Shown: in pieces, positions 30,370 to 38,672 of the stretch
Layout of the letters: each line of letters opens with the position of its first letter
How positions within the stretch are numbered: the stretch's first letter is position 1
NCBI RefSeq assembly: GCF_000739735.1
Contig: NZ_BBJF01000031.1
Span: 1 to 38,766 of the forward strand
Source of the DNA: Paraburkholderia ginsengisoli NBRC 100965
Lineage (GTDB): Bacteria; Pseudomonadota; Gammaproteobacteria; Burkholderiales; Burkholderiaceae
Direction of reading: 5' to 3'
Length of the DNA stretch: 38,766 nt
Program-made: the position numbers and the translations under genes
Notes under the pieces: generated by a model
Database searches by the model: none
Told to the model about the DNA's origin: nothing
Seen by the model: only the letters and a program-made list of their open reading frames with translations

Positions 30370-30594
30370 TCACAACGGCAACTCGTGCTGATAGAGCGCC
30401 GTGGTCACGGCGTCCATCTGTTCGGCAGTCAGGGTAGACGCATCGATGGTCGCCGCCTGCGCATAGATCATCTCGCCATAGATATCGGCAAGATGGCGCG
30501 CCCTGGGACACAGCGCCGCGTCCTCACCCGACGCCTGCCGGGTTCTCCAGAAATTGATCGCCTGCTCGATCTGCGCAATTGTAAATGCTGACAT
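30370..30594 (-). CDS. DUF3717-family small protein
   Basis: A 74-residue protein beginning MSAFTIAQIEQAINFWR and containing LCPRARHLADIYGEMIY and LTAEQMDAVTTAL, the pattern of DUF3717. I associate this family with Burkholderiaceae chromosomes and plasmids; its function is unknown. It has a GGAGGCAACATG-like ribosome site. It is the last gene of a four-gene minus-strand set of small plasmid genes. Confidence 0.88.
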   Translation of the reverse strand: MSAFTIAQIEQAINFWRTRQASGEDAALCPRARHLADIYGEMIYAQAATIDASTLTAEQMDAVTTALYQHELPL

Positions 30595-30649
30595 GTTGCC
30601 TCCGGGGCCCGCGCGGCATGCGCGGGCAGTACTGGATAGTCAATGATGG

Positions 30650-30856
30650 TTACGCAAGCACTTCGTAACCGGTTTTGGCCGATAGCGTCATCTCCACCCG
30701 GCAGCCGTAAAACTCTGCCACCTGCGAACCTTCGCCGAGAAGGTCAATCAGCGGGCCAATGTACGGGCGTAGCGATCTCACCTGGGCCTGACCGCCGTTG
30801 AACCACGTCCGAAGCGTATCGCCCACCTTCACTTCATCACCTCGCCTGTTACACAT
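30650..30856 (-). CDS. Small hypothetical plasmid protein (68 residues)
   Basis: A 68-residue protein (MCNRRGDEVKVGDTLRTWFN at its start, then LRPYIGPLIDLLGEGSQVAEF and a C-terminal strand ending in GYEVLA). It looks like a small beta-barrel or KOW-like fold, but I cannot name a family. The ATG at 30856 has GGGAG seven bases upstream; the ATG two codons earlier is too close to that site. It overlaps the end of the 104-residue gene by eight bases, indicating translational coupling. The longer frame that includes it is mostly a shadow of its neighbour. Confidence 0.65.
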   Translation of the reverse strand: MCNRRGDEVKVGDTLRTWFNGGQAQVRSLRPYIGPLIDLLGEGSQVAEFYGCRVEMTLSAKTGYEVLA

Positions 30857-31163
30857 CGTCATGCTCCCGTTCAACAGCAGGTTCTGCAGGAAGAGGGGCA
30901 CGCGCTGGCACGCGCTCCAGGTCCGCGAGCGCCGACCGCGCGATCGCGCGAAGCTCATCACGGTGCATTTCGATGGCGTGGCCGTCCCGGTCCCGCATGT
31001 TGGCGATGCGATCCAGCGCGTCAAGCGTGCGGGCCGCAGCGTCGGCAGACAAGGCCATGCGGAACAGTTCCGCGCGGGCGATAGATCGGTTTCCGTACTG
31101 GTAAACGGCCAGCAACGGGAGCAGTGCAGTGAGCCACGTCGGGCGGATGTTTGTGTTGTCCAT
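30849..31163 (-). CDS. Hypothetical plasmid protein (104 residues)
   Basis: A 104-residue helical protein. The N-terminus (NIRPTWLTALLPLLAVYQYG) is hydrophobic but probably not a full membrane helix, followed by ALDRIANMRDRDGHAIEMHRDELRAIARSAL and a proline-rich tail. GAGGAAG lies upstream of the ATG. I do not recognise a family. It sits between klcA and the 68-residue gene and is probably co-transcribed with them. Confidence 0.7.
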   Translation of the reverse strand: MDNTNIRPTWLTALLPLLAVYQYGNRSIARAELFRMALSADAAARTLDALDRIANMRDRDGHAIEMHRDELRAIARSALADLERVPARAPLPAEPAVEREHDDV

Positions 31164-31189
31164 TGCTTCCTCACAGTGTCAGGCGAAGA

Positions 31190-31213
31190 AGCCCCAGCCC
31201 TCAGGCCGGGGCT
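31190..31213 (-). terminator. Stem-loop between klcA and the 104-residue gene
   Basis: AGCCCCAGCCC and AGGCCGGGGCT pair over about ten positions with two wobbles, nine bases after the klcA stop. On the minus strand only a weak TCTTC follows, so it may attenuate rather than end transcription. Confidence 0.5.
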
Positions 31214-31221
31214 GGTTCCTA

Positions 31222-31653
31222 TCAGTCGATTGCGCGGTAGATCTGCGCGGCCTCTGCGTGGCCCGCCGCAAATTCACGCAGCGCGTGATAGTGCTCGATG
31301 ATCCGGTCTTCCTGCGTCAGTTCCGCGAGGTGGCACAGGGCGAACAGCGTAACCGTGATGCCGAAGGCGTCCGGACCCATGAATCCGTCGTAGCCGTTCA
31401 TCAGGTTCAGTACGCGCATCCGGTTGTCGTAGACCGGCGCCATGTAAAAGCCCCCGTTCGACAACGTAAAGAAGGTCCACAAGCCGCCGCGATAGGCTTC
31501 GTCCCTGTAGCGTCCGCGTGAAAGGCGGTTGGCCCAGTCATACACGAGCGATTCGCCACGCAGAAAATGAGCGCCCATGTAATGCGGCAGGAAGTCGAGG
31601 CGCTTCTCTTCAGGAACAACACTCGCCGTTACGCTGATTTCGTTATTGCTCAC
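31222..31653 (-). CDS. klcA: Antirestriction protein, ArdB/KlcA family
   Basis: A 143-residue protein with the ArdB/KlcA pattern: EEKRLDFLPHYMGAHFLRGE, then GGLWTFFTLSNGGFYMAPVY and GPDAFGITVTLFALCHLAE. Family members protect incoming plasmid DNA from type I restriction enzymes, acting indirectly rather than as DNA mimics. The start is a GTG at 31653 with GGAG six bases upstream, at the end of a 39-base leader that is identical to the leader of the divergent parB-like gene. Shared operators and leader suggest co-regulation during plasmid establishment. Confidence 0.94.
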   Translation of the reverse strand: MSNNEISVTASVVPEEKRLDFLPHYMGAHFLRGESLVYDWANRLSRGRYRDEAYRGGLWTFFTLSNGGFYMAPVYDNRMRVLNLMNGYDGFMGPDAFGITVTLFALCHLAELTQEDRIIEHYHALREFAAGHAEAAQIYRAID

Positions 31654-31657
31654 GTTT

Positions 31658-31696
31658 ATCTCCGGAAATGGACCGCAGCGGAATGCCGGGCCACAT
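31658..31696 (-). repeat. 39-bp leader repeat, klcA copy
   Basis: Exact reverse complement of 31829-31867. It covers the 5' untranslated region and the GGAG ribosome site of klcA, from ATGTGGCC to CCGGAGAT. Confidence 0.97.
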
Positions 31697-31705
31697 CTAC
31701 ATATT

Positions 31706-31720
31706 AGGTCTTTTTGACCT
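31706..31720. promoter_or_regulatory. AGGTC-5-GACCT operator of the klcA promoter
   Basis: AGGTCTTTTTGACCT, identical to 31805-31819. On the minus strand it runs into TAATAT, a good -10 word, so a bound repressor would block klcA transcription. Confidence 0.8.
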
Positions 31721-31804
31721 TTATATAAAGACGAAACATGATATTAATTTCCAATCAAAGTCTTATCTCAATTTTAAAACAGTATTGATATATACACCTT
31801 TAAA

Positions 31805-31819
31805 AGGTCTTTTTGACCT
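31805..31819. promoter_or_regulatory. AGGTC-5-GACCT operator of the parB-like promoter
   Basis: AGGTCTTTTTGACCT overlaps by one base the perfect -10 hexamer TATAAT at 31819-31824. The identical site controls klcA on the other side, so one repressor should control both genes. Confidence 0.82.
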
Positions 31820-31828
31820 ATAATTTCT

Positions 31829-31867
31829 ATGTGGCCCGGCATTCCGCTGCGGTCCATTTCCGGAGAT
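31829..31867 (+). repeat. 39-bp leader repeat, parB-like copy
   Basis: Identical, in inverted orientation, to 31658-31696. The leader runs from just after the -10 to the GGAG ribosome site. Identity that includes untranslated bases indicates recent duplication or active selection. Confidence 0.97.
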
Positions 31868-31872
31868 TAACA

Positions 31873-33864
31873 ATGCAAGTTGCTGAAACACGTGCAACCG
31901 AAACCGCTGTCGAAACCAGCTTTTTTACCGACGCTCTAATCGAGTACGTACCGCTCGGGCTGCTGTGCCAGTCGCCGCACAACGTGCGCCGCAAAGCGCC
32001 CACCGGCATCGAGGCACTGGCGGAGAACATCGCGGCGGCAGGCGTCATGCAGAACCTGGTCGCGCATGAAATGAAATCGCGCGGCAAACAGCGCAAGCTG
32101 GGCGTCTGCGCGGGCCAGCGTCGCCTGCTCGCCCTCGAACTGCTGCGCACGACTGGCCGGATCGATGACAGCTACGCTGTCCCGGTCAAGATCGTGAGCG
32201 AAGCGGATGCCGTCGCCGTGTCGCTGATCGAGAACCAGCAGCGCGAACCGATGCACCCGGCGGACGCCTGTGAAGCGTTTCGCTTGCTGGTCAGCGAAGG
32301 CCGCACGGTGGACTACATTGCCGCGCTGTTTTCGCTGTCCGAACTCCAGGTGCAACGACACCTGAAACTCGCCAATGTGTCGACCCGCCTGCTCGACGTC
32401 TTTCGCGAGGACGGTATGACGCTGGAACAGATTCGCACGCTGGCCCTGACGGACGATCACGCACTGCAGGAGCATCTGTGGTTTGACGCCGCCCAGTCAT
32501 GGCAACGCAACCCGGCGCAACTGCGCGCGGCGATCACGGACAGCGAGATCGACGCGGCCGACAGCCACCTCGTTGCGTTCGTGACGCTCGACGCGTACGA
32601 GGCGGCAGGCGGCACCGTGCGCCGGGACCTCTTTAGCGACGAGCAGAACGCCGGATATGTGACGGATGCCGGGCTGCTGCAACGCCTCGTGGCAGAAAAG
32701 CTGGCCAGCGTGGCGCAGACCCTGAGTGCCGACGGGTGGAGTTGGGTCGAAACGCGGGTACGCCGCGATTTTGGCGAAATGGCCCGCTATGGCCGGTTGC
32801 CGTCGGCATCGCGCGACTACACGAAGAAGGAAAAGACCGAGCTTCGCGCACTGAAGAAGGCGAGCGAACAGGCCGCAGCGGAACTGAACGCGTACTACGA
32901 CGCCGAGGACGAGGACGAACAGGACGCCGAGGACTTCGACCGTCTTGACGCCCTGCAAGACGCCGCTAATGCCGCGTCCCAGGCGGTGGACGATTTTGCG
33001 GATCGCCTCGAAATCTGGAGCGACGAGCAGAAGGCGCGCGCCGGTGCCTTCGTGACGCTCGACCATGACGGCCACGCCGTGATCGAGCGCGGTCTGGTCA
33101 AACCGGAGGACCGGGCCAGCGTGACGCGCGACGGCGTGAGCGGCGCAGCCGAACTGCCCGCGCCCGCCGAAAAGCCGCTGCACGGCAAAGACCTGAGCCG
33201 TCGCCTGACGGCGCACCGCACCGCCGCCGTGCAGATCGAGCTTGCCCGCAATCCGGTGGCCGCCCTCGCGGTCCTGATGCACCGCCTGATTCCGGTTGTG
33301 TTCAGCGAGCGCTATGTGTGCGTCTACGACCAGCATGCCGCCGATGTGCGGGCCACGTGCTCACACGACCGTCTGTTGCAGGCGGCGGACGACATGGAGA
33401 CGAGCGCGGCCTGGCAGGAAATTTCCGCCGAGCGCGAAAAGTGGGCCGCGCTGTTGCCGAAGCGTTTCAGTGATGTGCTGCCCTGGCTGATGGCACAGCG
33501 CGAAGACGTCATGAGCAATCTGTTCGCCTTCTGCGTGGCCTCGACCGTGAATAGCGTGAGCGAATCGAATGGCTCGCACCCGGTGAACCTGCTGTTGAAT
33601 CTGCTGGACGTCGACATGGCGAAGTACTGGACGCCGACGCGAGCCAGCTACCTGAACCACGTTTCGAAGGCGCGCATCGTTGAAGTGGTTGCACAGGCGG
33701 TTTCAGCGGAAGCCGCCGCGCCGCTGGAGAAACTGAAGAAGGCCGCAGCGGCAGAAACGGCAGAACGATTGCTGGCTGATTCGCGCTGGTTGCCCGACGT
33801 GCTGGCGAGCCGTGAAACACCGGTCGTGTGGGATGACGACGAGGACGAGGAAGACGCCGCATAA
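31873..33864 (+). CDS. Large ParB/Srx-domain plasmid protein (YubM-like)
   Basis: A 663-residue protein. Residues 20-160 hold a ParB/sulfiredoxin-type domain: VPLGLLCQSPHNVRRK, then LAENIAAAGVMQNLVAHE, AGQRRLLALELL and SLIENQQREPMHPADACEAF. An HTH-like segment follows (TVDYIAALFSLSELQVQRHLKL). The C-terminal 450 residues are helical, with an acidic run at about 358-375 and at the very end. Similar long ParB-like proteins occur on conjugative plasmids such as F (YubM) and are not the partition ParB; nuclease activity has been proposed for some. ATG 31873 has GGAG seven bases upstream. It is co-regulated with klcA from the mirrored promoter. Confidence 0.88.
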   Translation: MQVAETRATETAVETSFFTDALIEYVPLGLLCQSPHNVRRKAPTGIEALAENIAAAGVMQNLVAHEMKSRGKQRKLGVCAGQRRLLALELLRTTGRIDDSYAVPVKIVSEADAVAVSLIENQQREPMHPADACEAFRLLVSEGRTVDYIAALFSLSELQVQRHLKLANVSTRLLDVFREDGMTLEQIRTLALTDDHALQEHLWFDAAQSWQRNPAQLRAAITDSEIDAADSHLVAFVTLDAYEAAGGTVRRDLFSDEQNAGYVTDAGLLQRLVAEKLASVAQTLSADGWSWVETRVRRDFGEMARYGRLPSASRDYTKKEKTELRALKKASEQAAAELNAYYDAEDEDEQDAEDFDRLDALQDAANAASQAVDDFADRLEIWSDEQKARAGAFVTLDHDGHAVIERGLVKPEDRASVTRDGVSGAAELPAPAEKPLHGKDLSRRLTAHRTAAVQIELARNPVAALAVLMHRLIPVVFSERYVCVYDQHAADVRATCSHDRLLQAADDMETSAAWQEISAEREKWAALLPKRFSDVLPWLMAQREDVMSNLFAFCVASTVNSVSESNGSHPVNLLLNLLDVDMAKYWTPTRASYLNHVSKARIVEVVAQAVSAEAAAPLEKLKKAAAAETAERLLADSRWLPDVLASRETPVVWDDDEDEEDAA

Positions 33865-33886
33865 ATTACTGGAATAGCTAACCGGA

Positions 33887-33905
33887 CCCGGGCCACTGGC
33901 CCGGG
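33887..33905. terminator. Strong GC hairpin after the parB-like gene
   Basis: CCCGGGCC and GGCCCGGG around ACT, 22 bases after the stop codon. No T-run follows, so it may stabilise the upstream mRNA and partly shield the next gene. Confidence 0.5.
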
Positions 33906-33938
33906 CACAGAGCCCGCAGCGTACGACCGGAACCGATC

Positions 33939-34184
33939 ATGAAACCATTATCCGAACGGGCGAAGAAACGGCTTCGAATCGCAGCCGGGCTGCTACGGAA
34001 GCAGGGTGTGCGGTTTGCAAAAGACGGCGACTTCTACGGCCTCGTCATGAAAGCCATCGAGAGTCACGCGGCAAAGGACCAGTTGCGCGAACTGGTCGAC
34101 TGGGTAGAAGCCTACGACGCGGCCAGTGACTCAGAAAAACCGAGCGGCGGGAGCCGCCCGCGAGGGGAAGCCCCTCGCTCCTGA
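33939..34184 (+). CDS. Small hypothetical plasmid protein (81 residues)
   Basis: An 81-residue, basic N-terminal and acidic central protein: MKPLSERAKKRLRIAAGLLR, then GDFYGLVMKAIESH and LRELVDWVEAYDA. GGAA lies seven bases before the ATG. It lies 74 bases after the parB-like gene on the same strand and may share its transcript. I recognise no family. Confidence 0.65.
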   Translation: MKPLSERAKKRLRIAAGLLRKQGVRFAKDGDFYGLVMKAIESHAAKDQLRELVDWVEAYDAASDSEKPSGGSRPRGEAPRS

Positions 34185-34267
34185 AAGCGGGTTTTAACTG
34201 GCGGGGTCGCGCGGGAGCGCGAGCCATGCGTCCCACCTTCGACCAACCTGCCGCCGCGTTTTCGCGG

Positions 34268-34720
34268 TCAGCCCTCCGCCGTGACAGGCTCAGGCGCTTC
34301 CTCTTTTCTCTCCTTCTCCCGCTTCGAGATAAAGGCGTCACCACGCTTTTTCAGCGTCACCGCCAGATCGCTATCGGTTTTCATCTGGTCGAGTGCCCAC
34401 AGCAACGCGCCGGTGAGCGTGCCGCGATCAACCGGGAAATCCACCATCGAGACGATGCCGCCGAGTTCGATCAGTTCGCGCGTGCGGGCCTTGCGCTGCT
34501 CGTCGCGCCGCTCGGCCATGACCTTCTGTGCGGCGACGCGCGCCTCATCGGCTTTCTGGTTGATTTTTTCCAGCCGCACCATCGCGTCAAGCTGACGCAA
34601 CTCCTGTTTTGTGGGCGATTCGATCAGCGCCAGTTCGAGCAGCATTTTCTGCGATTCGGTCGGTGCCTTCAGCGCCTTGATGAACTGGATACGCGAATCA
34701 AGCCAGTCGTTCTTTTCCAC
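34268..34720 (-). CDS. traD: TraD-like conjugal transfer protein (Ti-plasmid type)
   Basis: A 150-residue helical protein. The central RKARTRELIELGGIVSMVDF and the following TLTGALLWALDQM match the small TraD/TraC family that works beside the Agrobacterium-type TraA relaxase, not the large F-type TraD coupling ATPase. Residues 1-75 are an extra helical N-terminus, and the C-terminus is charged. I start at the GTG 34720, seven bases after AGGAGG; the TTG at 34726 is too close. It is divergent from the relaxase gene and probably assists relaxosome assembly at oriT. Confidence 0.75.
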   Translation of the reverse strand: MEKNDWLDSRIQFIKALKAPTESQKMLLELALIESPTKQELRQLDAMVRLEKINQKADEARVAAQKVMAERRDEQRKARTRELIELGGIVSMVDFPVDRGTLTGALLWALDQMKTDSDLAVTLKKRGDAFISKREKERKEEAPEPVTAEG

Positions 34721-34739
34721 GGTCAATCCTCCTGAATGA

Positions 34740-35543
34740 TCAAAACATTGATTGTTCGGAACGGGCTGGCTGCCAGTCCTTTTCGCCGCTGATGCGCCAC
34801 GGGATGTTCAGTAAGGCAGTCACATTTTCGGCACCAGAGCGATTGGTGTAGACAAGGAAACGTGCATCCTCGGGGTGAGGTCGCCATGACCGGGTGACAG
34901 TCAGCCCGCCGTCCGGATGTTCAATACCCGCGAAGTCGAGCATCCAGTGAATCTGGCTGGCCCGCTCCCAGCGCTCAATCAGTGTGCGGTCGTAAAGTTC
35001 GACTTCCTCGCGAGACCAGTTGTTGAGCGCGGCGAGCCGATCGAGCGTTTCAGACAGGCGCCCGTGAGCATTCGCATACCCGGGATGGAAGCACAGGTGG
35101 CAGTCCGGACAAACGCTCATTAGCCCGCGAAGCCGCTGGACGCCGAAGACGGTCAACTCATCGCGCCGCGCCATTTCGTCGTCGGACGGAAAGTCGTATT
35201 CCCAGACTTCATGGACTTCGAGCGCGTTGATCTGAAGTCCGCAGAGTTCGCACACACGGTGATTCTGCTCGATGACCGGCGCGCGCATTGCCGCCCATGA
35301 TCCCGGAACCAGCAGATTGGCGAGACTCGCGCCCCATGCCGTTTCCGGGATCAGGTCGCCGGTGACCGTGCGCGAGTTATCAATCACCGCAGGTGGTCTG
35401 GCGAAGGGTTCCGGATAGTCACCCCGGAACGCTATCTGGCCGTCGAGCGAACAGATCACATCGCCAAACATCGGGTGCACATCGTCCCAGTCGGCGACTG
35501 CATTACGCTGGAACAGCGAGTCGAGTGGTATTGCCAGTGTCAT
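34740..35543 (-). CDS. Zinc-finger HNH-like protein
   Basis: A 267-residue protein with a putative zinc site: C-x2-C in RVCELCGL near residue 122 and C-x2-C-H in SVCPDCHLCFHPGYA near 167. Between them LEVHEVWEYDFP resembles the H-N-H beta strand of an HNH endonuclease. After the finger, TLDRLAALNNWSREEVELYD is helical. Whether it cuts DNA is unknown, and the other half of a typical HNH active site is not plain. I start at the ATG 35543, which has GGGAGG four bases upstream; the frame is open further up without one. It is upstream of the TraD-like gene, 19 bases apart, so they form an operon running away from oriT. Confidence 0.7.
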   Translation of the reverse strand: MTLAIPLDSLFQRNAVADWDDVHPMFGDVICSLDGQIAFRGDYPEPFARPPAVIDNSRTVTGDLIPETAWGASLANLLVPGSWAAMRAPVIEQNHRVCELCGLQINALEVHEVWEYDFPSDDEMARRDELTVFGVQRLRGLMSVCPDCHLCFHPGYANAHGRLSETLDRLAALNNWSREEVELYDRTLIERWERASQIHWMLDFAGIEHPDGGLTVTRSWRPHPEDARFLVYTNRSGAENVTALLNIPWRISGEKDWQPARSEQSMF

Positions 35544-35711
35544 CAAACCTCCCGGTAAGCCCCTTCCTGCCAAGCCATCCCACATCCTGAAAAAATCGTT
35601 GCCGCCAGAGAAGGCCAGAGGCGTCTGCAAGGGTGTATCTGAGAATCAGCGCGATTACAGGTTTCTATGCTAGCATAGAAACATTCTGCAAATCAGCGGC
35701 GTCGCCATTTC
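35544..35711. other. Divergent control region and likely oriT
   Basis: A gene-free interval between the HNH/TraD-like operon and the relaxase gene. In Ti-type systems oriT lies between divergent traA and traC/D genes, so this is the best place for it. It contains the palindrome at 35661-35682. CAAGGGTGTAT at 35628 weakly resembles MOBQ nick-region words. No site is proven. Confidence 0.5.
35661..35682. promoter_or_regulatory. 22-bp perfect palindrome before the relaxase gene
   Basis: GTTTCTATGCT and AGCATAGAAAC are adjacent exact complements with no spacer, 29 bases upstream of the relaxase ATG. It is either the operator of the relaxase gene or the hairpin of oriT. RSF1010-type oriT hairpins also have arms in GTTTCT and AGAAAC, which I note from memory. 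Confidence 0.75.
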
Positions 35712-38567
35712 ATGCCGAGCAATCACATCAGCGTCAAGAATGGCCTGCGCGGCAGCGGCGGGCAGCATTTCCAGTATCTGCTGCGCGAGGGGCACTACGC
35801 CTACATTTCGCGCGACGGGAAGTTCGAGGAACGTGGCGATCTGCAGACCAGCGGGAGCGGCAACATGCCCGCGTGGGCCGCGCACGATCCGGCGCTTTTC
35901 TGGCAGGCTGCTGACCAGTACGAACGGGCCAACGGCCGGATTTACAAGGAAGTGGTCGTGTCGCTGCCGCGTGCGCTGAGCGAGGAACAGCGCGTGGAAC
36001 TGGTCGGCGAGTTTGTCGACCATCTGCTGGGCGACCGGCACGCGTACAGCTGGGCAATCCACAATCCGGCGGCCAGCGACGGCGGTGAGCAGCCGCACGC
36101 CCACATCATGTTCACGACCCGTGTGAACGACGGCATCGCGCGAGATCCGGCGCAATTCTTCCGGCGCTGGAACCGGGAGCATCCAGAAAAAGGCGGAGCC
36201 GGCAAGGATCCGTACTTTGATACCCGGCAGTTCATTCGTGATGTTCGGGAAGAGTGGGCGATGACCGCCAATCACTTCATGTCGCGCCACGGCGTGGAAG
36301 CCCGCATCGAACATCGCAGCTACAAGACGCTGGGTATCGAGCTGGAGCCTTCCGTGAAAGTGGGTATTGCGAAATACGGTGGCGAGCGTGGCGTGATGGA
36401 AGACGTGCTGGCCGAGAACCGGGCACGCTCCCGCCGCAATGGGGAAAGACTGCTGATCAATCCGGCGATGGGTGTGCACGCGCTGACCGTCATGCAATCG
36501 ACGTTCTCACGGCGCGACGTCGAGCAGTTTGTGTTCCGCAACACCGATGGCGAGGAGCAGTTCCGTCAGGTTTATGCGCGGATGATGAACTCTAAGGAGC
36601 TGCTGGCGCTGAAAGATACGGGGCGTGAGGGCGAGTGGTTCACGTCGACCGAACTGCATCAGATTGAGGAGCGGCTGGTGCGGCGCGCGCAGACGATGAC
36701 GCGCGAATCCGGCACCGCGCAGGGCGATCAGGCGGTGCGCGACAACCTGCGGGCGACGCGTTCATTCAATGCCGGTCAGGATGCCGCTTTTGTTGCGCTC
36801 ACGGGTAATGGCCAGCTGGTGGTTGTGAACGGCGCGGCCGGCACCGGCAAGAGCTATGTGCTGGCTGCTGCGCGTGAAGCGTTCGAAGCCGACGGTCTGC
36901 GCGTGCTCGGCGCGGCGCTGCAGGGCAAGACGGCCGACGACATGCAGCGCGACGCCGGGATCTCCAGCCGCACGCTGCACAGTCTGCTGTCTTCGATCGA
37001 ACGGGGCAGCGTCACGCTCGATGCGAAAACCGTCGTCGTGATCGATGAAGCCGGGATGGTCGGTTCGCGCCAGATGGAAAAACTGCTCGGTCACGCCGAG
37101 GCGGCCGGCTCGCGCGTGCGCCTGGTGGGCGACGCGTTCCAGCTGCACGCGGTCGATGCAGGCGATGCGTTCCGCGCGGTGTCGCGCGAAGCCGCGGCCG
37201 CTGGAAAACTCGAAAGTCTGACCGAGATCGTGCGGCAGAAAGAGGCCTGGCAGCGCGAAGCGTCGGTGGCGCTCTCGCGTCACGACATTGGCGCCGCGGT
37301 GGATATGTATGCCGAACGTGGCGCGATGCAGCTGTTCGAAACGCTTGGCACCGCCCGTGAGCAGCTGATCGCCCAGGCGATGGACGATGCACGGGCCGCG
37401 CCGGGCGAAACGCAGATCCTGCTCACGCATACGAACGAGCAGCGCGAGGCGCTGAACCGGCGCATCCGTGAGTTCCGGCAGGCGAGCGGCGAGCTCGGCG
37501 CGGATCAGATCGTGCGAACCGAGGAACGAAGCATGGCGCTCGCGCACGGCGACCGGCTGATGTTCCTGCGCAACGATTACACGATGCAGGTGAAAAACGG
37601 GACGCTGGCCACCGTCGAGCGGATCGAGCAGAAAACCGCAAACGGCAAATCCAGACAGGATGAAGGCGCACTGGTGCATGTGCGGCTGGACGATGGCCGA
37701 CGGTTGACGGTCGACACCGCGCAGTACGGTCATTTCGATCACGGCTACGCGCTGACGATTCACAAGAGTCAGGGCGTGACGGTCGACCGGGCCTACGTGC
37801 TGGCCACGAAAAGCATGCACGCCGAGCTGACATACGTATCGATGACGCGGCACAAAACCGCGCTCGTGGTGGCGGCCGGGCGCGACGAATTTGCCGACCG
37901 CGATGCATTCGTGCGCGGGCTGTCACGCGCGGACGACAAGTCATTCAGCGCGCAGCACCAGCTGCGGCCGGATCGCGATCGCACTCCCGAGCTGGGCTAC
38001 CGGCACACGCTGGGCCAGCGCCGCGCGCAGTTCTCGAGCGGACCGCGACCGCGCCATACGGCACAGCGAACGGAACGGGTCGTGGAACATTATGCCGATG
38101 CGCTGGTAAGCGAAAGGCAGGCCAGGCAAACCGATAAGCGTTTGCTGGCACACGAGCACGCGGCACTCCAGCGCACGGGCGCGCAGCTGACACGTCTGGA
38201 CCCAGCCATGCGTTCGGACATCGACCGGCAGATCAACCAGTACGACCGGAGTGCCTGGGATGCCCTGATTGCGCTGAGTGGAAAAAAGCGCGCACGCGAA
38301 CTGGTCCGGCAGGTGCGCGCAGCCCGTGAGGACCCGACTGCTGGCACAGCAGTCCGTCAGGAACTGGCGTCCGGGCGCGGATCGCCTGGTCTTGCTGCGG
38401 ATACCAGGCGGACCCGCAAGGCGTTCTCCGCTTTGACACCCGCAGAAAAAGCCGCTCGCCGGAAAGAATACATGGCCGAGCAACACCGCAAGGCGGGCGT
38501 GGAGAGTCCCGACGCGGCGCAGCGTGCGAGTGTCCGGCGGCCCGGGACAGATTACGGGCTGGACTAG
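35712..38567 (+). CDS. traA: MobA/MobL relaxase-helicase (TraA-like)
   Basis: A 951-residue conjugative relaxase. Residues 1-250 form the MobA/MobL relaxase domain, with Tyr22, Tyr29 and Tyr31 as nucleophile candidates and a metal-binding HAHIM (H129, H131). Residues about 350-750 form a RecD2/TraA helicase: Walker A GAAGTGKS near 375, VVVIDEAGMVGSRQME (Walker B), RLVGDAFQLHAVDAG, HFDHGYALTIHKSQGVTVDR and VSMTRHK. The C-terminal 190 residues are basic and coiled. It should nick oriT and unwind the strand for transfer. Compared with Agrobacterium TraA, the N-terminus is distinct. The ATG at 35712 has a weak ribosome site. A set of terminator-like hairpins follows. Confidence 0.95.
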   Translation: MPSNHISVKNGLRGSGGQHFQYLLREGHYAYISRDGKFEERGDLQTSGSGNMPAWAAHDPALFWQAADQYERANGRIYKEVVVSLPRALSEEQRVELVGEFVDHLLGDRHAYSWAIHNPAASDGGEQPHAHIMFTTRVNDGIARDPAQFFRRWNREHPEKGGAGKDPYFDTRQFIRDVREEWAMTANHFMSRHGVEARIEHRSYKTLGIELEPSVKVGIAKYGGERGVMEDVLAENRARSRRNGERLLINPAMGVHALTVMQSTFSRRDVEQFVFRNTDGEEQFRQVYARMMNSKELLALKDTGREGEWFTSTELHQIEERLVRRAQTMTRESGTAQGDQAVRDNLRATRSFNAGQDAAFVALTGNGQLVVVNGAAGTGKSYVLAAAREAFEADGLRVLGAALQGKTADDMQRDAGISSRTLHSLLSSIERGSVTLDAKTVVVIDEAGMVGSRQMEKLLGHAEAAGSRVRLVGDAFQLHAVDAGDAFRAVSREAAAAGKLESLTEIVRQKEAWQREASVALSRHDIGAAVDMYAERGAMQLFETLGTAREQLIAQAMDDARAAPGETQILLTHTNEQREALNRRIREFRQASGELGADQIVRTEERSMALAHGDRLMFLRNDYTMQVKNGTLATVERIEQKTANGKSRQDEGALVHVRLDDGRRLTVDTAQYGHFDHGYALTIHKSQGVTVDRAYVLATKSMHAELTYVSMTRHKTALVVAAGRDEFADRDAFVRGLSRADDKSFSAQHQLRPDRDRTPELGYRHTLGQRRAQFSSGPRPRHTAQRTERVVEHYADALVSERQARQTDKRLLAHEHAALQRTGAQLTRLDPAMRSDIDRQINQYDRSAWDALIALSGKKRARELVRQVRAAREDPTAGTAVRQELASGRGSPGLAADTRRTRKAFSALTPAEKAARRKEYMAEQHRKAGVESPDAAQRASVRRPGTDYGLD

Positions 38568-38618
38568 TCCATTACGCGGATTATCTGATTATTGGGATGA
38601 ACCAATTAAGATGTAAAC

Positions 38619-38635
38619 AGCCCCATATTTGGGCT
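38619..38635 (+). terminator. Hairpin after the relaxase gene
   Basis: AGCCC and GGGCT flank a 7-base loop, 50 bases after the stop. It is the first of three hairpins and is not followed by T-runs. Confidence 0.35.
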
Positions 38636-38643
38636 CTGCCCAT

Positions 38644-38670
38644 CACCGCCTCGGAATGACGGTGTTTTTT
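38644..38670 (+). terminator. Hairpin with T-run after the relaxase gene
   Basis: CACCG and CGGTG pair around 11 bases, followed by six T at 38665-38670. The stem is short, so it is a modest intrinsic terminator. Confidence 0.6.
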
Positions 38671-38672
38671 AC

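Noticed and set aside
30003..30437. 144-codon plus-strand frame in the GC-rich gap
   Set aside because: Arginine- and proline-rich composition without a ribosome site; it runs into the DUF3717 gene on the other strand.
30650..31174. 174-codon minus-strand frame
   Set aside because: Its first part is a shadow of the 104-residue gene; only the last 68 codons, after a good ribosome site at 30856, look real.
32497..33336. 279-codon minus-strand frame inside the parB-like gene
   Set aside because: It is a shadow of a well-supported gene.
36762..37853. 363-codon minus-strand frame inside the relaxase gene
   Set aside because: It is antisense to the helicase domain, whose motifs are unambiguous.
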